Made by a program: the position numbers and the translations under genes
Origin: Formicarius rufipectus
Taxonomy: Eukaryota > Chordata > Aves > Passeriformes > Formicariidae
Assembly (NCBI GenBank): GCA_013399695.1
Contig: VXAU01000767.1
Coordinates: 24,872-88,871, forward strand
Direction: 5' to 3'
DNA: 64,000 nt
Notes under the pieces: generated by a model
The model's input: the letters and a program-made list of their open reading frames with translations, nothing else
What the model was told of the DNA's origin: nothing
Databases searched by the model: none
Shown here: one piece after another, positions 60,895 through 64,000 of the stretch
Numbering within the stretch: position 1 is the first letter of the stretch
Layout of the letters: each line of letters starts with the position of its first letter

Positions 60895-61295
60895 GGAGCA
60901 GGGCGCTCCGGGGTCCGTAATGAGCAGGAGTGACTTGTTAGCACTGAATTAAGAGGCTTGGCGGAAGGAAGCGCACGGGTGACACAAGCTGTGTGGGGCA
61001 GGGGGGAGCTGAGCGATGGCAGCTGGAATCCCCAGCAATCTGGTGAGCGCGGCTCAGCCTCACGCTCCTGGCTCGCCACGATCGGCCTCCGACAGCCCCT
61101 GACAGTTGGCATTAATCACGCACATCGCCCCAACACAACTCTTTACTGGCCATCAATTTCCCGTGGGTTTTAAAACTAAAAAACAAAGACAAAACCGCGT
61201 CGTTTGGCCGCCACTGAGAAGCACATTAAGGGGCTGTCAGCTTCTCGCCATGCACCCTGCATCACTCTTTAAGCACATGAGAAGTTCATTATCCC
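60895..61295. promoter_or_regulatory. Candidate enhancer in the AGAP3 intron
   Basis: About 400 bases with GTCCGTAATGAGC, ACTGAATTAAGAGG, GGCATTAATCACGCAC, CATCAATTTCCCGTGGG, GTTTTAAAACTAAAAAACAA, GAAGCACATTAAGGGG and AAGTTCATTATCCC. Several homeodomain and TCF-like sites sit in otherwise GC-rich intron. Noncoding on both strands. Confidence 0.45.
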
Positions 61296-61534
61296 CGGAG
61301 CTCTGGCAGCCATGGGGAGGCTGGCGCAGGGAGCGTCGCGAAGATGCTGCTTGCCCTCAGCTGTGTCTGGTGGCTCCCTCTCAGGACAGGGGCTGAGAGT
61401 CCAAAGCACGGGGGAGTCGTGGCTGCAGGGGAGCTCTGGGCCGCTCCGCAGCAGGATGGGGCACCCCCGGCTGTGGCACTTTGCTGGGCTCTGATCTGAG
61501 CAAACTTTCCTGATGGTCCCTACAGGTTGATGCC

Positions 61535-61705
61535 GCAACCCCACTGTGGTGATGAGCATCTCCATGCCCTGACAGGCTGACACACGTTTGCCAGCCCGTG
61601 GGTGCTCCCTGACAGCCTGAGCCGCACTCCCCGGTTTGGTGACATCCCCGGCAGCCCAATCCCACGCCTGCCATAGTTTGTGGATGCTCCCTGGCAGCCT
61701 GACAC
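61535..61705. repeat. Degenerate tandem repeat, about four units of 38-45 bases
   Basis: Units share GATG(C/A)TC(C)CTG(G/A)CAGCCTGA followed by a (C/G)GTTTG-type end, as in GTGCTCCCTGACAGCCTGA and GATGCTCCCTGGCAGCCTGA. Copies are diverged. Confidence 0.45.
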
Positions 61706-61865
61706 TGCGCTCTCTTTAACATGAGCCCATGTAAAAAAGCAACAGCTCGTTTGATTTATGATACTTCAGAACAACTAAGATTCAATTGCTCTGCACGTCC
61801 CTGGCTCTGATTACCTCCTAAATGAGATAAACTGATGGCAATTTATCCCCAGACCTCACCAGCTT
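61700..61865. promoter_or_regulatory. Candidate enhancer in the AGAP3 intron
   Basis: AT-rich block following the degenerate repeat: CTCTTTAACATGAGCCC, GTTTGATTTATGATACTTC, AAGATTCAATTGCTC, CTGATTACCTCC and ATGAGATAAACTGATGGC, AATTTATCC. Contains homeodomain-, GATA- and bicoid-type (GATTA) cores. Role inferred. Confidence 0.4.
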
Positions 61866-62574
61866 TCCCAGGATGCTAACCTGAGCCGCTCATGTCCTGC
61901 TCACAGGTGTGGGGCAGAAACAGGAAGGTGAAGACAGCCTGTGCACTGCCCAAACCTGCTCCCCAACACACTCCATGGTCGCTCCGGCCCAGGGGGACAC
62001 TGTGACAGAGGCTGAGTCTGACACCACACCCAGCCCATACAGCTCCTGGTAGGCAGGAGGTTTGGAGGGGTCCCACTACAGTGCTCCCCACATGGGCACA
62101 GCCACACTGGCGTGAGCTGCTGCAGAACATGACTTATCACTGGGCTGTCTCCACACTCCTGCCAGGACAGTGGACACTCCACAGAGGGTTGAGAATCATG
62201 AGAACCACTGTGTCCCAGCACGGGTCTGGGAACAGGGGGATCCTGTCACCTCTGCTTGACCACAGCACAGAGCTGGCAGGTGCTGTACCCATTCACCCAC
62301 TAGAGGATACAGGGGTTTGGAAAGTCTGGATTTACACTGGAGACACAGAAGATGAGTTGCTTGTGTGACTGTAGGTCACAGATGCCCCCTCTCCTGTGCT
62401 GCACTGCTCCCTCCCACTGCCACACCAGAGCAGCTCAGCTGCCTCTTGCCACCTGTCCCAGCACCAGCAGCACTGCAGATCACAGCCAGGGGATTCCTCC
62501 TGCTCCCAGCACCAGTGCCTGAGGCTCTGGCAGCAGGAGGATCTGCAGCGTGCAAAGTCTGTGCAGTGACATAT

Positions 62575-62660
62575 GAAATTTGGGAACTGACACTTCACTG
62601 GCAAATGAAGTTCCGTGCTGATAAATGTGAAGGAATGCACATTGCAGGAAAAAGTTACAT
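62575..62660 (+). mobile_element. CR1 LINE ORF2 fragment
   Basis: Translates on the plus strand as LHWQMKFRADKCEGMHI, matching the WQMKFNVDKCKVMHIG motif of CR1 reverse transcriptase. A short internal remnant with neither end of the element. Confidence 0.7.
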
Positions 62661-64000
62661 TTCTCCAACCACTGACAGGGCTCTAAAATAACCGTATCAA
62701 CCCCAGACAAGGCCTTGCATCACTGCAGGTAACACAGGTCTCTGCCCAGCTCACCACCAATGGTCAAGGACCAGGGCAGGGAACAACAGAAAATACTTTG
62801 ATGCCCTCATGCTCCACCTCTGCCACTCCACATTTCAGGGATGCTGCCAAACCAGGAAGAACAGCAAGAGTGAGCATGTCTGTAAAGATATCCTTATGAA
62901 ATGATGGAAAAACTGGGATGACCCAAAGACTCCAGACCTGGGCACTCAAGGAGGAGAGTGACAGTCTTGGAGTTTGTGGGTCTGGGAGCCGGGGGCTGGG
63001 AATTCTGCTAATCACACACGTGCTGTGGAAAAGGAACTAATCAAATTTGAAGACTTGGAGTGGTGGTTAGTCCATATCGCTCCTTCATGAAAGTGTTCCC
63101 GAGTTCAGTTACCTTTACCACTACAAAACTGCGCTCCATTCTGTGTAACTTGAGGTACTGGCATTCACCTCTCACATCCCACCAGCTGTGCTAAGCAGTC
63201 ACAGGACCATACTCATCCTCCGCAAGCACTGACATAACAGTCCTGCACTTTTTGATCTTCGTTGTGATCAGCTGAGTGCCTTCATGTCCACGCCATAAAC
63301 CCAGTCATCACACCCAGGTCAGATTTGGAACCTTCTTTACAACTCCTTCTTAGACTATGATTCAAGGATGGGCCACAGTACTTCAGCACCTGCTTTCTCA
63401 GTCTGAGATGTGGGTGCAGAGTCATTCCACCCTTTGCTATCTCACTGTTCATACAAATGAGTCTCTCCTTTTGCAAGTACTTGACTGAGAACTGCAAACC
63501 AATGGGTCTGCAAACCATACATGCAGAGCTAAGAACAAACTGCAGGCACACCATGCTTTGCTATTCATGAGACCAGTGAGTATGACAGACTCAAACAATG
63601 CTCAGGGTGACTCAGTCAACCACTGCAGAGGGGAAGCCTGTCCTAGACTTGGTGCATTTCAGATGCAGACAACTACATCGGAAAAGAAAGAGCAACAGAG
63701 CTGCTAACTCTGCACATCATCACTGCAATGCTTCCAGGAGAGGGAACTTGAGGAGAGCCATGGGACACCTGGATTGATGTGCCACAGGTTGGCCAGTGAT
63801 GAAGCAAAGTGCCAGGACAGCTGCAGCAGCTTCATGTACAGACTAGTGCTTTCTGGTTTGTTTTGCAGCACCCATTAGCTTCCTACACTTGTACTGAGCT
63901 CTCCTCTCATCTGAATTACATCTTTACATTGGTTCACTACAAAAGTTATTGAATGCTGTGAGACAGGATGATCAAGGATAAAGCCTTTTTCCAGAAGCTA

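Larger units (their letters stand above)
54717..64000 (-). other. AGAP3: Large AGAP3 intron, open at the window edge
   Basis: More than 9.2 kb upstream of the PH-domain exon without a recognisable AGAP3 exon on the minus strand. None of the expected PH first half, KKK-rich linker or GTPase-like motifs was seen. It contains five candidate regulatory blocks (55320-55505, 58255-58480, 60095-60245, 60895-61295, 61700-61865), a degenerate tandem repeat and a CR1 piece. The last 1 kb (63000-64000) shows nothing I recognise. Confidence 0.6.

Noticed and set aside
63282..63554. Minus-strand frame with a Cys/Lys-rich protein near the window end
   Set aside because: No recognisable family or splice sites. 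It could be an unlisted repeat, but there is no evidence to name it.
54717..64000. Further upstream AGAP3 exons
   Set aside because: Minus-strand frames were read for PH N-half, GLD and linker motifs and none was found.

Overview
The window is vertebrate nuclear DNA, almost certainly from a bird. It has spliced genes with GT-AG introns, fragments of CR1 LINEs, and short introns. Four genes are supported, in this order: ABCF2 (+), ASB10 (+), GBX1 (+, 5' end in an assembly gap) and the 3' part of AGAP3 (-). The same neighbours occur on human 7q36, so this is a conserved syntenic block. Most other open frames are chance ORFs in GC-rich or noncoding DNA.

Layout. 1-9965: ABCF2, 14 coding exons (120-9618) and a polyA signal at 9944; its first intron holds a CpG-rich promoter-like patch and three CR1 pieces. 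9966-17380: intergenic, with a 38-bp minisatellite, a perfect 97-bp inverted repeat with arms 1.74 kb apart, and a homeodomain-motif-rich block. 17381-24901: ASB10, with two alternative first exons (17381 and 20417) that both splice in the same phase into a shared body. 24902-36960: intergenic, AT-rich in its middle, with two LINE remnants. 36280-44390: GBX1, with a CpG island, a 574-bp N gap covering the start codon, exon 1, a 5.7-kb intron with a CR1 copy, and exon 2 with the homeodomain. 44391-50700: intergenic, with CR1 fragments, a CA-type simple repeat and a conserved-looking enhancer candidate. 50713-54716: the last five AGAP3 coding exons and 3' UTR. 54717-64000: AGAP3 intron without recognisable exons but with several AT-rich, homeodomain-motif-rich blocks.

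The four genes do not form a pathway. ABCF2 is a ribosome-type ABC ATPase, ASB10 a Cul5 ubiquitin-ligase receptor, GBX1 a neural homeodomain transcription factor and AGAP3 an Arf GTPase-activating protein. What may tie the region together is regulation: candidate noncoding elements lie inside ASB10 and AGAP3 introns and between genes, as expected if a developmental gene (GBX1) has enhancers in its neighbours. This is inference from base composition and motifs, because no alignment could be run. I did not find a previously undescribed biological system. The oddest sequence features are the perfect 97-bp inverted repeat and the promoter-like patch in ABCF2 intron 1.
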